A stretch of 42,500 bases of DNA from an uncultured Eubacterium sp. (GCA_902462495.1 CABQCC010000001.1:1-42500), one strand, 5' to 3'; shown: positions 28,237-36,491, counted from the first letter of the stretch. Notes: a model not told the origin generated them from the letters alone. Numbers and translations: made by a program.

Positions 28237-30021
28237 TTACTTATAAAGAGCACCGTATGTTTTGCAAGCTTCGTAATCAGCTGACTGAACATCATCTGTG
28301 CCGAATGCTGCCCAACACTGTGGACGGAAAATTCTATCGTCCGAAACATTGTGCATATTTACAGGAATGCGGAGCATTGAAGCAAGAGTGATAAGCTTGT
28401 CGCCGACATGACCGTAAATTGTTACGCCGTGGTTAGCGCCCCAATTTGCCATAACGCTGTAAACATCCTTGAATGCGCCCTTGCCTGTGAGGGTCGGAGC
28501 AAACCAAGTTGTCGGCCAAGTCTTGTCTGTACGCTGATCGATAGTGTTGTGGATTTGGTCAGGGAGGTCAACCGTGTAGCCCTCTGCAAGCTGAATAACA
28601 GGACCGAGTCCGTCAACAATGTTGATACGGAGCATTGTTACAGGCATTTCTGCCTTGCAACGGAAGTGAGATGAAAATCCGCCGCCACGGAAATACTCAT
28701 AGTTTGCTCTGCACCAATCTGTTGCATCAATGCAAGCCTTGATGTCGTCCTCTGTCATCTTCCAAAACGGTTTCATACAGCCTTCGCCGTTTTCGTTCTT
28801 TGAAGCACCGCAACCGTCAAGTGCAGTTGCACCTGAATTAATGAGGTGAATAAAGCCGTCTTTTGCAACACCGTCAGGACGCATACCTGTTACACGCTCG
28901 CAAGCATCGGGACTCCAATAAGTACGAACATCGTGGAAGCAAGGAGCTGTGTCCGAAACAAGAGTGCCGAGAATCATTGAAGCACCGTTGAGTGTGTCGT
29001 TTTCTGTTGCGAAAGGAGTCGGCATTTTCTTGCCGTTCCAGTCGAATGTTGAAGCCATAATAGCCTCGGTGAAGTCTGCGTTAGGAAGCCAGTCTGTCCA
29101 GTTTCTCTGTCCTTGGAAACCGCCTGCAACAGCGTTTTTGCCGAGTGCTTCCTCGTGCCAGCCCATTTCGTCAAGTTTCTTGTTGCCGAAAAGAATGTCA
29201 CGAACGATAAGTGTCATCTTTGTGATGAACTCCCAATCCTTGTCAGGAGAAACAACCTTTGACTTCTTGATGATTTCAGGGAAGTCCTTGCCTGCGTTTA
29301 CATCAAAACCTTCCTTGCAGTTAGCCTTTACCCAAGCGATAGCCTTGTCGTATTCATCGTGGTCGTAGATTTCGAGAGTTATTCTGCGCACGATTTCTGT
29401 CATATCAACCCACTCAGGACGGATGCCGAGATACTTCTGGAAGAAGTCAGCATCACAATATGAGCCTGCGATACCCATTGCGATACCGCCGAGATTTACA
29501 TAAGATTTATTTTTCATCCAACCAACAGACACGGCACATTTTGCAAAACGCAAAATCTTTTCCGCAACATCAGCAGGGATTGACTTGTCGTCCATATCCT
29601 GAACATCGTGGCCATAGATTGAGAATGCAGGCATACCCTTTTGTGCATAAGCAGCCATAACAGCGGCAAGATAAACTGCGCCCGGTCTTTCCGTACCGTT
29701 GAAGCCCCAAATAGCCTTGATTGTTTTTGGATTGTTATCATATGTTTCCATACCGTAGCACCAGCAAGGTGTTACAGAAAGAGTTGCAACAACATTTTCT
29801 GTTGAGAACTGTTCCTCGCAAGCAGCAGCTTCTGCGCCGCCGCCGATAGTAGTGTTTGAAACAACGCACTGAACAGGTGTGCCGTCAGGATAGCAAAGAT
29901 TTTCTTCAATGAGCTTTGCGGCAGAAGTTGCCATACCCATTGTTTGCTCTTCAAGGCTTTCACGCACGCCGCCCCATCTGCCGTCAATTACAGGACGGAT
30001 ACCGATTTTAGGATAATTCAT
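28237..30021 (-). CDS. fucI: L-fucose isomerase
   Basis: A 594-residue cytoplasmic enzyme, near the length of E. coli FucI (591). It turns L-fucose into L-fuculose using Mn2+. Typical stretches are PKIGIRPVIDGRWGGVRESL at the start, SNTTIGGGAEAAACEEQF, GTERPGAVYLAAVMAAYAQ, and AFSIYGHDVQDM. The related D-arabinose activity of this family is possible, but the neighbours point to fucose. It is the last gene of the fucA-fucU-kinase-fucI operon, 22 bases after the kinase gene, with AAAGGAG before the ATG. Putting the isomerase last is a different order from E. coli. Confidence 0.95.
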   Translation of the reverse strand: MNYPKIGIRPVIDGRWGGVRESLEEQTMGMATSAAKLIEENLCYPDGTPVQCVVSNTTIGGGAEAAACEEQFSTENVVATLSVTPCWCYGMETYDNNPKTIKAIWGFNGTERPGAVYLAAVMAAYAQKGMPAFSIYGHDVQDMDDKSIPADVAEKILRFAKCAVSVGWMKNKSYVNLGGIAMGIAGSYCDADFFQKYLGIRPEWVDMTEIVRRITLEIYDHDEYDKAIAWVKANCKEGFDVNAGKDFPEIIKKSKVVSPDKDWEFITKMTLIVRDILFGNKKLDEMGWHEEALGKNAVAGGFQGQRNWTDWLPNADFTEAIMASTFDWNGKKMPTPFATENDTLNGASMILGTLVSDTAPCFHDVRTYWSPDACERVTGMRPDGVAKDGFIHLINSGATALDGCGASKNENGEGCMKPFWKMTEDDIKACIDATDWCRANYEYFRGGGFSSHFRCKAEMPVTMLRINIVDGLGPVIQLAEGYTVDLPDQIHNTIDQRTDKTWPTTWFAPTLTGKGAFKDVYSVMANWGANHGVTIYGHVGDKLITLASMLRIPVNMHNVSDDRIFRPQCWAAFGTDDVQSADYEACKTYGALYK

Positions 30022-30043
30022 AAAAATTTACTCCTTTACAAAT

Positions 30044-31453
30044 TTATTTTATAGCGTTTAAAAAATTTTCGTAAGCCTCCTCAAAACTTTGAGGATTAAC
30101 AGGCTTGTACTCTTTAAGATTTTCTTGTGATTTGATAATTGCTCTGCCGGCATTGACATCTTCAATATCGCCGAGTGCGATGAGCTGAAGAATGATGTTG
30201 CCGAGAGCGGTTGCCTCTGTCGGACCTGCAACAACAGGCAAGTTGAGGCTGTCGGCTGTCATTTGGCAAAGGAAGCTGTCCTTTGTGCCACCGCCGAGAA
30301 GATGAAGCACATCAAAGCGTTTTCCCGTGTTTTCTTCAATCTGTTTGATTGCAAAACGGTACTTCATTGCAAGGCTCTCGTAGATACATCTAACCAACGC
30401 ACCGTCAGTTTGAGGCTCGCCCTGACCCGTTTTTTTGCAATAATCACGAATTTTTTTAGGCATATCTTTTGGAGAAGCAAAGATGTCCTCGTCAGGGTCA
30501 ATAAAGAATTCAAACGGCTTTTCATTTCTTGCAAGCTGTTCCATATCATTATAGGAATAGTCCTTGCCCTCTTCTCTGAAATTGCGTCTGATTTCCTGAA
30601 TCAGCCACAAACCGCTGATATTCTTTAAATAATTGATTTTGCCGTTTGCACCGAGTTCGTTTGAAAGTTCGTCCTCCATACTCTTTTGAGTGAGAATCGG
30701 CTCGTCACATTCGCAGCCGATGAGCGACCAAGTTCCGCAAGAAAGAAACGCAGGTTCTTCGCCGTCAACGCTCGGCATTGCACAAACGGCACATTGTGTG
30801 TCGTGGCCCGCAACCTTGATGACCTTTATGCCGTTGTACTCGCCTGCAACGGTTGCACTTTCAACGATAGGCGGAAGCATATTTTCGCTCTTGCCGGTGA
30901 GTGCAAAAACATCCTTTTGCCACTCGGCATTTTTCAAATCAAGCATTTGAGATGTTGAAGCGATAGTTTGCTCCGCCGTTTTTGCTCCGCAAAGTGCATA
31001 AGCAAAGAGGTCGGGCATAAACAGGAACATATCGGCGCTGTCGTTTTCCTCTGTCAAAAGCTGAAAGAGGGTATTAATCGGCATAATCTGATTGCCTGTT
31101 TTTTTGTACAAATCCGTTTGAGAAATGCTCTCAAATATTTTTTGCGGTGCATCCTTTGTTCTGCCGTCACGGTAGCAAATCGGCAAATCGGCAATTTCGC
31201 CGTCGGCGTTTACGAGCCCGTAATCAACGCCCCAAGTGTCAAAAGCAAGAGAGTCCGCATTGTCGGCAAGCTCTATCGCCTTTTTCACCTCGCCCAAAAG
31301 ATACGGAAAATCCCAGCGGAGATGTCCGTCCTTTTCGGTGAGAACATTGTCAAAACGGTGAACCTCGTTGTACTCGATTTTTCCGTTTTTATATTCGGCA
31401 AGGATTGCCCTGCCCGTTGACGCACCAAAGTCGAATGCTAATACTCGGCTCAT
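30044..31453 (-). CDS. fucK: FGGY-family sugar kinase, RhaB-type, probably L-fuculokinase
   Basis: A 469-residue FGGY kinase. The N-terminus VLAFDFGASTGRAILAEY, the segment DSLAFDTWGVDYGLVNADGE and the C-terminal HLLGGGTKDSFLCQMTADSL are those of rhamnulokinase-type enzymes. By sequence it looks closer to RhaB than to E. coli FucK, but the neighbours (isomerase, mutarotase and aldolase for fucose) indicate that it phosphorylates L-fuculose to L-fuculose-1-phosphate. Some such kinases accept both sugars. The ATG overlaps the fucU stop by four bases (ATGA), so translation is coupled. It is complete. Confidence 0.85.
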   Translation of the reverse strand: MSRVLAFDFGASTGRAILAEYKNGKIEYNEVHRFDNVLTEKDGHLRWDFPYLLGEVKKAIELADNADSLAFDTWGVDYGLVNADGEIADLPICYRDGRTKDAPQKIFESISQTDLYKKTGNQIMPINTLFQLLTEENDSADMFLFMPDLFAYALCGAKTAEQTIASTSQMLDLKNAEWQKDVFALTGKSENMLPPIVESATVAGEYNGIKVIKVAGHDTQCAVCAMPSVDGEEPAFLSCGTWSLIGCECDEPILTQKSMEDELSNELGANGKINYLKNISGLWLIQEIRRNFREEGKDYSYNDMEQLARNEKPFEFFIDPDEDIFASPKDMPKKIRDYCKKTGQGEPQTDGALVRCIYESLAMKYRFAIKQIEENTGKRFDVLHLLGGGTKDSFLCQMTADSLNLPVVAGPTEATALGNIILQLIALGDIEDVNAGRAIIKSQENLKEYKPVNPQSFEEAYENFLNAIK

Positions 31454-31890
31454 ACTGTTACTACTCCTTTTTTGAGCAAAACATTTGCGTAAATTGCGGT
31501 TTCGCCTGTTGCGATGATGAGATAAGCATTCTTTGCTCTTTCATAAAAAGCAAAACGCTCTGTCATTTCAATATCGTGATGGTCAGGCTCGTATTTGTTT
31601 AAAACCTTGTCGTACTCTGCCCAAATTGCAGGAGTCGGTGTGTTGTCGCCCTTAACAACTTCCATAAGTGCAACAGGCTTTTCGGTGTATGTATCAAGCG
31701 GAATGAGTGACAAAACAGCGTCCAAAACATCGGTTGTTGAATGTCCGTCCGCACGAACAACGATTGCGTTTTTGCCAACGCTTTCGCAAGGGAAATTGCC
31801 GTCTGCAATTACAAGTTCGTCACCGTGTCCCATCTCGCAAAGAGCCTTGAGAAGTTCGGGTGAAACAATAGGATTGATACCCTTGAGCAT
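31450..31890 (-). CDS. fucU: L-fucose mutarotase, FucU/RbsD family
   Basis: A 146-residue protein with the family's LCEMGHGDELVIADGNFP (the His and Asp of the active site) and the closing ERFAFYERAKNAYLIIATGE. It equilibrates alpha- and beta-L-fucose so that the isomerase gets its preferred form. The start is ATG 31890, with AGGAGG seven bases upstream; a TTG two codons before it is less likely. It begins two bases after the fucA stop and ends inside the start of the kinase gene. Confidence 0.93.
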   Translation of the reverse strand: MLKGINPIVSPELLKALCEMGHGDELVIADGNFPCESVGKNAIVVRADGHSTTDVLDAVLSLIPLDTYTEKPVALMEVVKGDNTPTPAIWAEYDKVLNKYEPDHHDIEMTERFAFYERAKNAYLIIATGETAIYANVLLKKGVVTV

Positions 31891-31892
31891 AA

Positions 31893-32603
31893 TCAATCCT
31901 CCTTTTTATGAAGCATCTCATCATCAGGATTGTATACCTTATAGCCCGGATGACGGCCTGTGATTTTGTAATAACTTCTGAGGTCGATAAGCTTTTGGAT
32001 GTTTTCGTGGTTAATGTCGTGGCTTCCGCCGAGAATAACGGCATTGATTGTGATTTTTGCCCAAAGTTCAAGGCTTTCCATTCTGTAAAAAGCTGTGATT
32101 ACATCACTGCCTACTGCAAGAGCGCCGTGGTTTTCAAGAAGCATTACATCGTGCTCCTCAAGATATGGCTCGATTGCATCGGGAACTTCTGTTGTTGACG
32201 GAGTGCCATACGGTGTGAGAGGAACTGCACCGATTGCCGCTACATCCTCAATCATATTGTACATATCCATTGCCTTGTGAGCCACCGCAAAACCTGTTGC
32301 TCCCGGTGGGTGTGCGTGGATTACGCTTGTCACATCGGGTCTTTTGTCGTAGCAACGAAGGTGCATTTTGATTTCGCTTGACGGACGAAGTCCCTCGGCT
32401 GCCTCAAGAACATTACCCTCTCTGTCGATTCTGATGAGCTTGTCAGGAGTGATGAACGACTTGCTCATACCTGTCGGTGTTGCAAGGATTGTGCCGTCCT
32501 CAAGCAATGCACTTACATTGCCGTCATTGGCAGCAACCCAACCGAGTTGCCACATCTTATGGCACACATCACAGATTTGCTCTTTGATTGTTTCGATATC
32601 CAT
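31893..32603 (-). CDS. fucA: L-fuculose-1-phosphate aldolase (class II)
   Basis: A 236-residue enzyme that splits L-fuculose-1-phosphate to dihydroxyacetone phosphate and L-lactaldehyde. The Zn2+-binding residues are visible: the catalytic Glu in RPSSEIKMHL, HAH in VTSVIHAHPPGATGF, and His in MLLENHGALAVG; NDGNVSALL forms the phosphate pocket. It is the first gene of the fucose operon, with AAAGGAAG before the ATG and a strong promoter upstream. No gene for handling lactaldehyde (reductase, or diol dehydratase/microcompartment) is seen in this window, and no fucose transporter. Confidence 0.93.
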   Translation of the reverse strand: MDIETIKEQICDVCHKMWQLGWVAANDGNVSALLEDGTILATPTGMSKSFITPDKLIRIDREGNVLEAAEGLRPSSEIKMHLRCYDKRPDVTSVIHAHPPGATGFAVAHKAMDMYNMIEDVAAIGAVPLTPYGTPSTTEVPDAIEPYLEEHDVMLLENHGALAVGSDVITAFYRMESLELWAKITINAVILGGSHDINHENIQKLIDLRSYYKITGRHPGYKVYNPDDEMLHKKED

Positions 32604-32640
32604 AATTAAACTTCCTTTCGGTTTATAATACTATATTTAT

Positions 32641-32669
32641 ATTATACTGTTGATTTTTACCGATAACAA
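32641..32669 (-). promoter_or_regulatory. Predicted promoter of the fucA-fucU-fucK-fucI operon
   Basis: On the minus strand TTGTTA (32669-32664), a 17-base spacer and a perfect TATAAT (32646-32641). It overlaps the divergent promoter of the AraC-type gene, so one bound regulator could affect both. Confidence 0.6.
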
Positions 32670-32679
32670 GGTGTATAAT
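32650..32679 (+). promoter_or_regulatory. Predicted promoter of the AraC-type regulator
   Basis: TTGATT (32650-32655), an 18-base spacer and a perfect TATAAT (32674-32679). It overlaps the fuc promoter on the other strand. A weaker alternative lies nearer the gene. Confidence 0.45.
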
Positions 32680-32718
32680 GATAAGTAGTAGGACAATATT
32701 GACATTTTAGGTGAAATT

Positions 32719-33567
32719 ATGCGATACATAGGCTATCAGGAAAATCAGGTGCGTGGCACTTTTGGCTTTCCTATACAATTATATTATGTTGACGCCAATC
32801 ATCCGCAATACGAAATGCCGTTTCATTGGCATATGGAATGTGAGCTTATTCTTGTGCTTGACGGCAAACTTCAGCTGACAATCAACGGCACGGCATACAC
32901 CTTGCAAAAAGGACAGAGTGTGTTCATCCCCGGAGAATTCATCCACGGCGGAGTGCCGGAGGGTTGCATATACGAATGTGTTGTTTTTGACATTGAACGA
33001 TTTTTGGCTCAATCTCCGCAATGCCTTGAAAAATACACCTCGGCGCTTGACAACGGCGATGTTGCGGAAATGATATTTGACGGCAGTTCAAAGTGCGGAC
33101 AAATCGTTGACGAACTGTTTGTGAATATGGAAAAAGAGGGGTCAAACTACACCTTTGCCACAACGGGCTTGCTGTGGCAGTTTATGGGTGAATTGCTTGA
33201 GCAAAAAGCACCGCACAGCACGGATGATTTTGACACGGTTTACCGCAAAAACAAACAGATAAAACGAGTGCTGACAAAAATCAGGAACGACTATTCAAAG
33301 CCGTTGACCCTTAACGATTTGGCAAGAGAGGCTCACCTCAATTCGCAATATTTTTGCCGTGCGTTCAAGGAATTGACGGGCAAATCACCGATTGATTACC
33401 TCAACTATTACCGCATTGAATGTGCGGCGGAGCAGTTGCGACTGCCCGATTTGTCGATAACGGAAATTGCGTTGTCGTGCGGTTTCAACGATTTGAGCTA
33501 CTTCAACCGAATGTTCAAACGCAAAAAAAATATGACACCGTCACAATACCGAAACAAAATTATGTAG
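32719..33567 (+). CDS. AraC-family transcriptional regulator
   Basis: A 282-residue protein with an N-terminal cupin domain (MPFHWHMECELILVLDGKLQ, then LQKGQSVFIPGEFIHG) for ligand binding and a C-terminal double helix-turn-helix (LTLNDLAREAHLNSQYFCRA to ITEIALSCGFNDLSYFNRMF, ending MTPSQYRNKI). It is divergent from the fucose operon, and the two promoters overlap, so it probably controls fucA-fucU-fucK-fucI in response to L-fucose or an intermediate. The ligand is inferred. The TTTAGGTG before the ATG gives a modest ribosome site. It is complete and has no partner kinase. Confidence 0.92.
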   Translation: MRYIGYQENQVRGTFGFPIQLYYVDANHPQYEMPFHWHMECELILVLDGKLQLTINGTAYTLQKGQSVFIPGEFIHGGVPEGCIYECVVFDIERFLAQSPQCLEKYTSALDNGDVAEMIFDGSSKCGQIVDELFVNMEKEGSNYTFATTGLLWQFMGELLEQKAPHSTDDFDTVYRKNKQIKRVLTKIRNDYSKPLTLNDLAREAHLNSQYFCRAFKELTGKSPIDYLNYYRIECAAEQLRLPDLSITEIALSCGFNDLSYFNRMFKRKKNMTPSQYRNKIM

Positions 33568-33599
33568 GAGCAAATAAAATTCAAACCGTATAAATCGTA

Positions 33600-33618
33600 G
33601 GGGCGAACTGTGTTCGCC
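33600..33618. repeat. G-rich palindromic repeat (copy 2)
   Basis: GGGGCGAACTGTGTTCGCC nearly matches the core of the palindrome at 27916-27938; the only core difference is T for C in the loop. The right arm is shorter here, leaving a 6-bp stem (33602-33607 with 33613-33618). It lies between the AraC-type gene and the lipoprotein gene. Two near-identical copies in non-coding DNA suggest a dispersed repeat family. Confidence 0.6.
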
Positions 33619-33648
33619 TAAATTAAACCATAACAAGGAGATGTTTTT

Positions 33649-34713
33649 ATGAAAAAATCACTATGTGTACTTATGGCAACGGCAATGTTTTTCACCGTCT
33701 TTTCAGCCTGCTCAAAACCGACCGAAAACGACAAGCCGACCACCGAAGCACCAACCACCGCACAATCGGGATTCGACACCGAGGGACTTATGACCCCCGA
33801 TGAGATTATGAATGACGCATCAACCGTTGATTTGGGTCATTATATGGAAGTTGAGGGGCTGAAAAAAGTTGAGGAAAAAGATGACGAATCAGCCACAGGA
33901 ACAATCAGTTATTACGACAAGAACGGCGAAATTGTATACAAAAAGTATATCGGATACGGCGAGGACACATTCGATTATTACATCAAGTCGAATTCCGACA
34001 AAGACTTAACCGTTAAATATATTTTGGAAGACGGCAAAACAATCGGTGTAAATGCCGAGTGCGAGGACTACACAATCTCGTTCAACAAACTTGACGGCGG
34101 TGCAAAATACGGCGCAAACGACATATACATCACTTCGCAAAAGAAGTATGACAACGATTTTCCGAAAATTGCGGAATACCAATATGACGGCAAAAAGTTC
34201 AATCTTGTTGGCAACACATTTTACGGCAAAGACGGTTATTGCAGATACTCGTGCACCGATGGCGACAACGACAAAAAAGTTGAAGATGAGCTTATACTTT
34301 TTGAAAAAATCGACACCCCGCAGGTCAACAACGATTTGGCAGAAATGGCAAACGACCACAGGGTTTTAAGCGTTGAGTTCATTGAGGGTCAGCACACAAT
34401 CAAATACACAGAGGATAAAGACGGCAAAAAATCGTGGTTTATCGACGGCGAAATATACTTTGTGTTTAACAGCAAAAAAGGTGCAGAGCAATTTGCAAGC
34501 AAATACGGCTTGACTGCAAAGAATTCGGAATATAACGACAGATACTACACCTGCACCTTCACCGCTTCAATTCCGATTGACAAGGACTACACCGACTTTT
34601 ACAGCTTTTCATCGCAGGATTTCAATGACTACATCTTCGGCAGACTTCACATTTCAAACAACGGCACAGTCCTCTACATCACCGAAAACGACACAAACCT
34701 TGTGTTTTATTAA
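33649..34713 (+). CDS. Lipoprotein of unknown function
   Basis: A 354-residue protein with a lipoprotein signal: basic MKKSLC, a hydrophobic stretch and the lipobox VFSAC (Cys21). A low-complexity linker rich in Thr, Pro and Glu follows (residues of about 22-45). The body is acidic, with many short strands and Lys/Asp/Tyr residues (GTISYYDKNGEIVYKKYIGY, ISFNKLDGGAKYG). I see no enzyme motif. It is probably a surface-anchored binding or stress protein, but that is a guess. CAAGGAGATG lies before the ATG. It seems to be a single gene: no close partner upstream, and the VanZ-like gene 94 bases downstream has its own promoter. Confidence 0.85.
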   Translation: MKKSLCVLMATAMFFTVFSACSKPTENDKPTTEAPTTAQSGFDTEGLMTPDEIMNDASTVDLGHYMEVEGLKKVEEKDDESATGTISYYDKNGEIVYKKYIGYGEDTFDYYIKSNSDKDLTVKYILEDGKTIGVNAECEDYTISFNKLDGGAKYGANDIYITSQKKYDNDFPKIAEYQYDGKKFNLVGNTFYGKDGYCRYSCTDGDNDKKVEDELILFEKIDTPQVNNDLAEMANDHRVLSVEFIEGQHTIKYTEDKDGKKSWFIDGEIYFVFNSKKGAEQFASKYGLTAKNSEYNDRYYTCTFTASIPIDKDYTDFYSFSSQDFNDYIFGRLHISNNGTVLYITENDTNLVFY

Positions 34714-34719
34714 AAATAT

Positions 34720-34749
34720 TTGACTTTTTGATTTTTTTGGTGATATAAT
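34720..34749 (+). promoter_or_regulatory. Predicted promoter of the VanZ-like gene
   Basis: TTGACT (34720-34725), an 18-base spacer and TATAAT (34744-34749), preceded by TGA (an extended -10). The leader would be about 50 bases. Confidence 0.5.
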
Positions 34750-34807
34750 ACAAAGCATCTACACGAATGCAGACCGCAATTTGAATGTTTTGATTAAAGG
34801 AAAAAAT

Positions 34808-35386
34808 ATGTTTTCGCTTTCAGAGGCTTTGATTGTTTCCGCAATTATTACAGCAATATTTTATGGTATATTATTAGTTGTAAAATTAATAAAGCATAAA
34901 CACATAAACATTATCAGAGAGATATTTATATGTATTTTTGTTTTTGTTACTGCATTTATTATGTCAATGACAGTTATTCCAAAAATTGAAATTACTCCTG
35001 AAAACTCTATATCAATTTTAAAACCGTATAGCCACGACAATCGTGTAAATTTTATTCCGTTTTCTTTTGTAAAAGAAATAAAATACTATTTAGACAACGG
35101 AATGTATTACAGCATTTTATTTAATCTTATCGGAAACATCATTCCGTTTTCTGTATTTTCGTTTTTATGTGTTCTTTTATTTAAAAAACTCGATAGTTTA
35201 AAAAACATATTAATGTTAGGCTTTGCTTTTTCGCTTATAATCGAATTGTTGCAAATTCCTTTATACAGAGGAAGCGACATTATTGATGATTTGATTTTAA
35301 ATATGGTCGGCTATGCTTTGGGTTATTTATTTTATAAAATATTCTTAAGCAAACATCAATCACTCATTAAAAAAATAAGACCTTAG
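34808..35386 (+). CDS. VanZ-like family membrane protein
   Basis: A 192-residue protein with about five hydrophobic segments. The VanZ-family core is visible: FNLIGNIIPFSVFSFLCVLL, then LGFAFSLIIELLQIPLYRGS and IIDDLILNMVGYALGYLFYK (the R-x-x-D-x-x-D-x-x-x-N pattern). VanZ itself raises teicoplanin resistance, but most homologues have unknown roles, and this call implies no resistance. The start is ATG 34808 with AAAGGA six bases upstream; an upstream in-frame ATG (34781) lacks a site. The gene is clearly richer in A/T than its neighbours, with many TTA and TTT codons, which may be due to membrane composition or transfer. It is convergent with tRNA-Pro, whose terminator overlaps its stop. Confidence 0.85.
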   Translation: MFSLSEALIVSAIITAIFYGILLVVKLIKHKHINIIREIFICIFVFVTAFIMSMTVIPKIEITPENSISILKPYSHDNRVNFIPFSFVKEIKYYLDNGMYYSILFNLIGNIIPFSVFSFLCVLLFKKLDSLKNILMLGFAFSLIIELLQIPLYRGSDIIDDLILNMVGYALGYLFYKIFLSKHQSLIKKIRP

Positions 35387-35408
35387 GAAGCTTTTGCTTT
35401 CTAAGGTC
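35367..35408 (-). terminator. Terminator of tRNA-Pro
   Basis: A 13-base stem (35379-35391 with 35396-35408, one G-T wobble) around TTTT. On the minus strand the stem is followed by TTATTTTTTT, so it is placed to end the tRNA transcript just past its CCA. It overlaps the last codons of the convergent VanZ-like gene and may also stop that message. Confidence 0.75.
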
Positions 35409-35411
35409 AAA

Positions 35412-35488
35412 TGGTCGAGGTGACAAGATTCGAACTTGCGACCCCCACGTCCCGAACGTGGTGCTCTACCAAACTGAGCCACACCTCG
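35412..35488 (-). tRNA. tRNA-Pro, anticodon CGG
   Basis: The minus strand folds as a full cloverleaf: acceptor CGAGGTG with CACCTCG, D-stem GCTC/GAGC, anticodon stem CCACG/CGTGG with loop TTCGGGA (anticodon CGG, G37 as in proline tRNAs), and T-stem/loop GCAAG-TTCGAAT-CTTGT. The body is 74 bases plus an encoded CCA. It has its own promoter and terminator. No other tRNA is adjacent. Confidence 0.96.
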
Positions 35489-35509
35489 ATATTGATTTGT
35501 TACTTGTGT

Positions 35510-35537
35510 ATTATATCACAATCGTCAGAAAATACAA
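35510..35537 (-). promoter_or_regulatory. Predicted promoter of tRNA-Pro
   Basis: On the minus strand TTGTAT (35537-35532), a 16-base spacer and TATAAT (35515-35510), with TGA just before the -10 (extended -10). It gives a leader of about 15 bases before the tRNA. Confidence 0.55.
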
Positions 35538-35558
35538 TAGTTTTTTCAAAATAATTAG

Positions 35559-35594
35559 TTCAGCTCCCGATTGAAAATGCAGTCGAGAGCTGAA
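35559..35594. terminator. Hairpin terminator after the TM2-domain gene
   Basis: TTCAGCTCCCGATTG (35559-35573) pairs with CAGTCGAGAGCTGAA (35580-35594), with one or two mismatches, around a six-base loop. It lies just past the stop of the minus-strand TM2 gene. On the minus strand the tail is T-rich but broken (CTAATTATTTTG); on the plus strand TTTTT follows. Confidence 0.6.
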
Positions 35595-35608
35595 TTTTTG
35601 CTTTTTTA

Positions 35609-36247
35609 TTACTTTTGTTCGTTGCTTTGAGCCTTTGCAAGTTCCTCGGCGAAGGTCATAATCTTGTAATTATTGCTGTCCGCCTCGATTTTGTCGGTGA
35701 GGATTTGCACAGTTTCAACAAGTGCCCAAATCTCTGCCGCAACCAAACCGAGTCCAAAGAAAAGTGAGCCGATGAGTGCAACGAGAAGCTGTGCTGTGCC
35801 CTTGCCGTTGTTTCCAAGATAGAAATTGTGAATTCCGAACGCACCGAGTGTTGCGCCCAAAATAACTGCAACATATTTCTTCTTCGGCTTATAGCCTTCG
35901 GGATAATCGGTCATCGGAGCAGGCGCTGACATAACAGGATTGTAATAAGGCGCTTGCTGAGTCGGGTCGTAATAATTCTGCTGTGGCGCACCGAACGGCT
36001 GTGAATACTGCTGATTGCCGTCAAATGAATTTTGATATTCGCCATAGTTCATTTCAGGCTGGGTTGGTGGCTGATAATATGTATTTTCCGGCTGTGGTTG
36101 CTCTGCTCTTTCAACAGAAGCCTCAACCTCCGGCTGAACCTCGTTTTCAGGCTGTGCCTGTGCTGTTGTTTGAGTGTCTTGTTCAACGGTTGTGCAGGTG
36201 CAAAATTCACCCTCGAGCAAATCTCTGCCGCAATTAGGACATTTCAT
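35609..36247 (-). CDS. Zinc-ribbon and TM2-domain membrane protein
   Basis: A 212-residue protein. It begins MKCPNCGRDLLEGEFCTC, a small zinc ribbon with paired cysteines. A long low-complexity stretch rich in Gln, Pro, Tyr and Asn follows (about residues 20-120). The C-terminal third is a TM2 domain: YVAVILGATLGAFGIHNFYL, then GNNGKGTAQLLVALIGSLFF and an acidic end. TM2 proteins have two membrane helices and mostly unknown roles. The start is ATG 36247, with AAAGGAG eight bases upstream; the in-frame ATG at 36265 lies before that site. It is a lone gene upstream of tRNA-Pro on the same strand. Confidence 0.88.
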   Translation of the reverse strand: MKCPNCGRDLLEGEFCTCTTVEQDTQTTAQAQPENEVQPEVEASVERAEQPQPENTYYQPPTQPEMNYGEYQNSFDGNQQYSQPFGAPQQNYYDPTQQAPYYNPVMSAPAPMTDYPEGYKPKKKYVAVILGATLGAFGIHNFYLGNNGKGTAQLLVALIGSLFFGLGLVAAEIWALVETVQILTDKIEADSNNYKIMTFAEELAKAQSNEQK

Positions 36248-36432
36248 AGTTATATCTCCTTTCAAATAACTTTATTGTCTATGTGTATATATTATGACAA
36301 ATTATCGACAAAGTCAAATTTATTTAGTTAACAAATATTATATTTTTTGTAAACACGGGCAAAAACGAACCGAACTATGTAGAAACCACCGCAAAATTTA
36401 TACAAATTTTATAATAATGTAATTAATAAATA

Positions 36433-36461
36433 TTGAATTGTAAAAGATATAGTTATATAAT
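36433..36461 (+). promoter_or_regulatory. Predicted promoter of uxaC-kdgK-kdgA
   Basis: TTGAAT (36433-36438), a 17-base spacer and a perfect TATAAT (36456-36461), about 30 bases before the uxaC ATG. Upstream A/T-rich DNA (36300-36430) holds imperfect dyads, such as GTTAACAAA with TTTTGTAAAC, that could be operators. Confidence 0.6.
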
Positions 36462-36491
36462 AAATTTGATTAAACTATCAGGAGAACTGCT

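Noticed and set aside
28083..28349. Small frames in the hairpin-rich gap (27980-28284, both strands)
   Set aside because: They are made of the inverted repeats and palindromes themselves and resemble no protein.
33649..34713. ABC-transporter solute-binding protein for the lipoprotein
   Set aside because: It has a lipobox but no binding-protein motifs and no permease or ATPase genes nearby.
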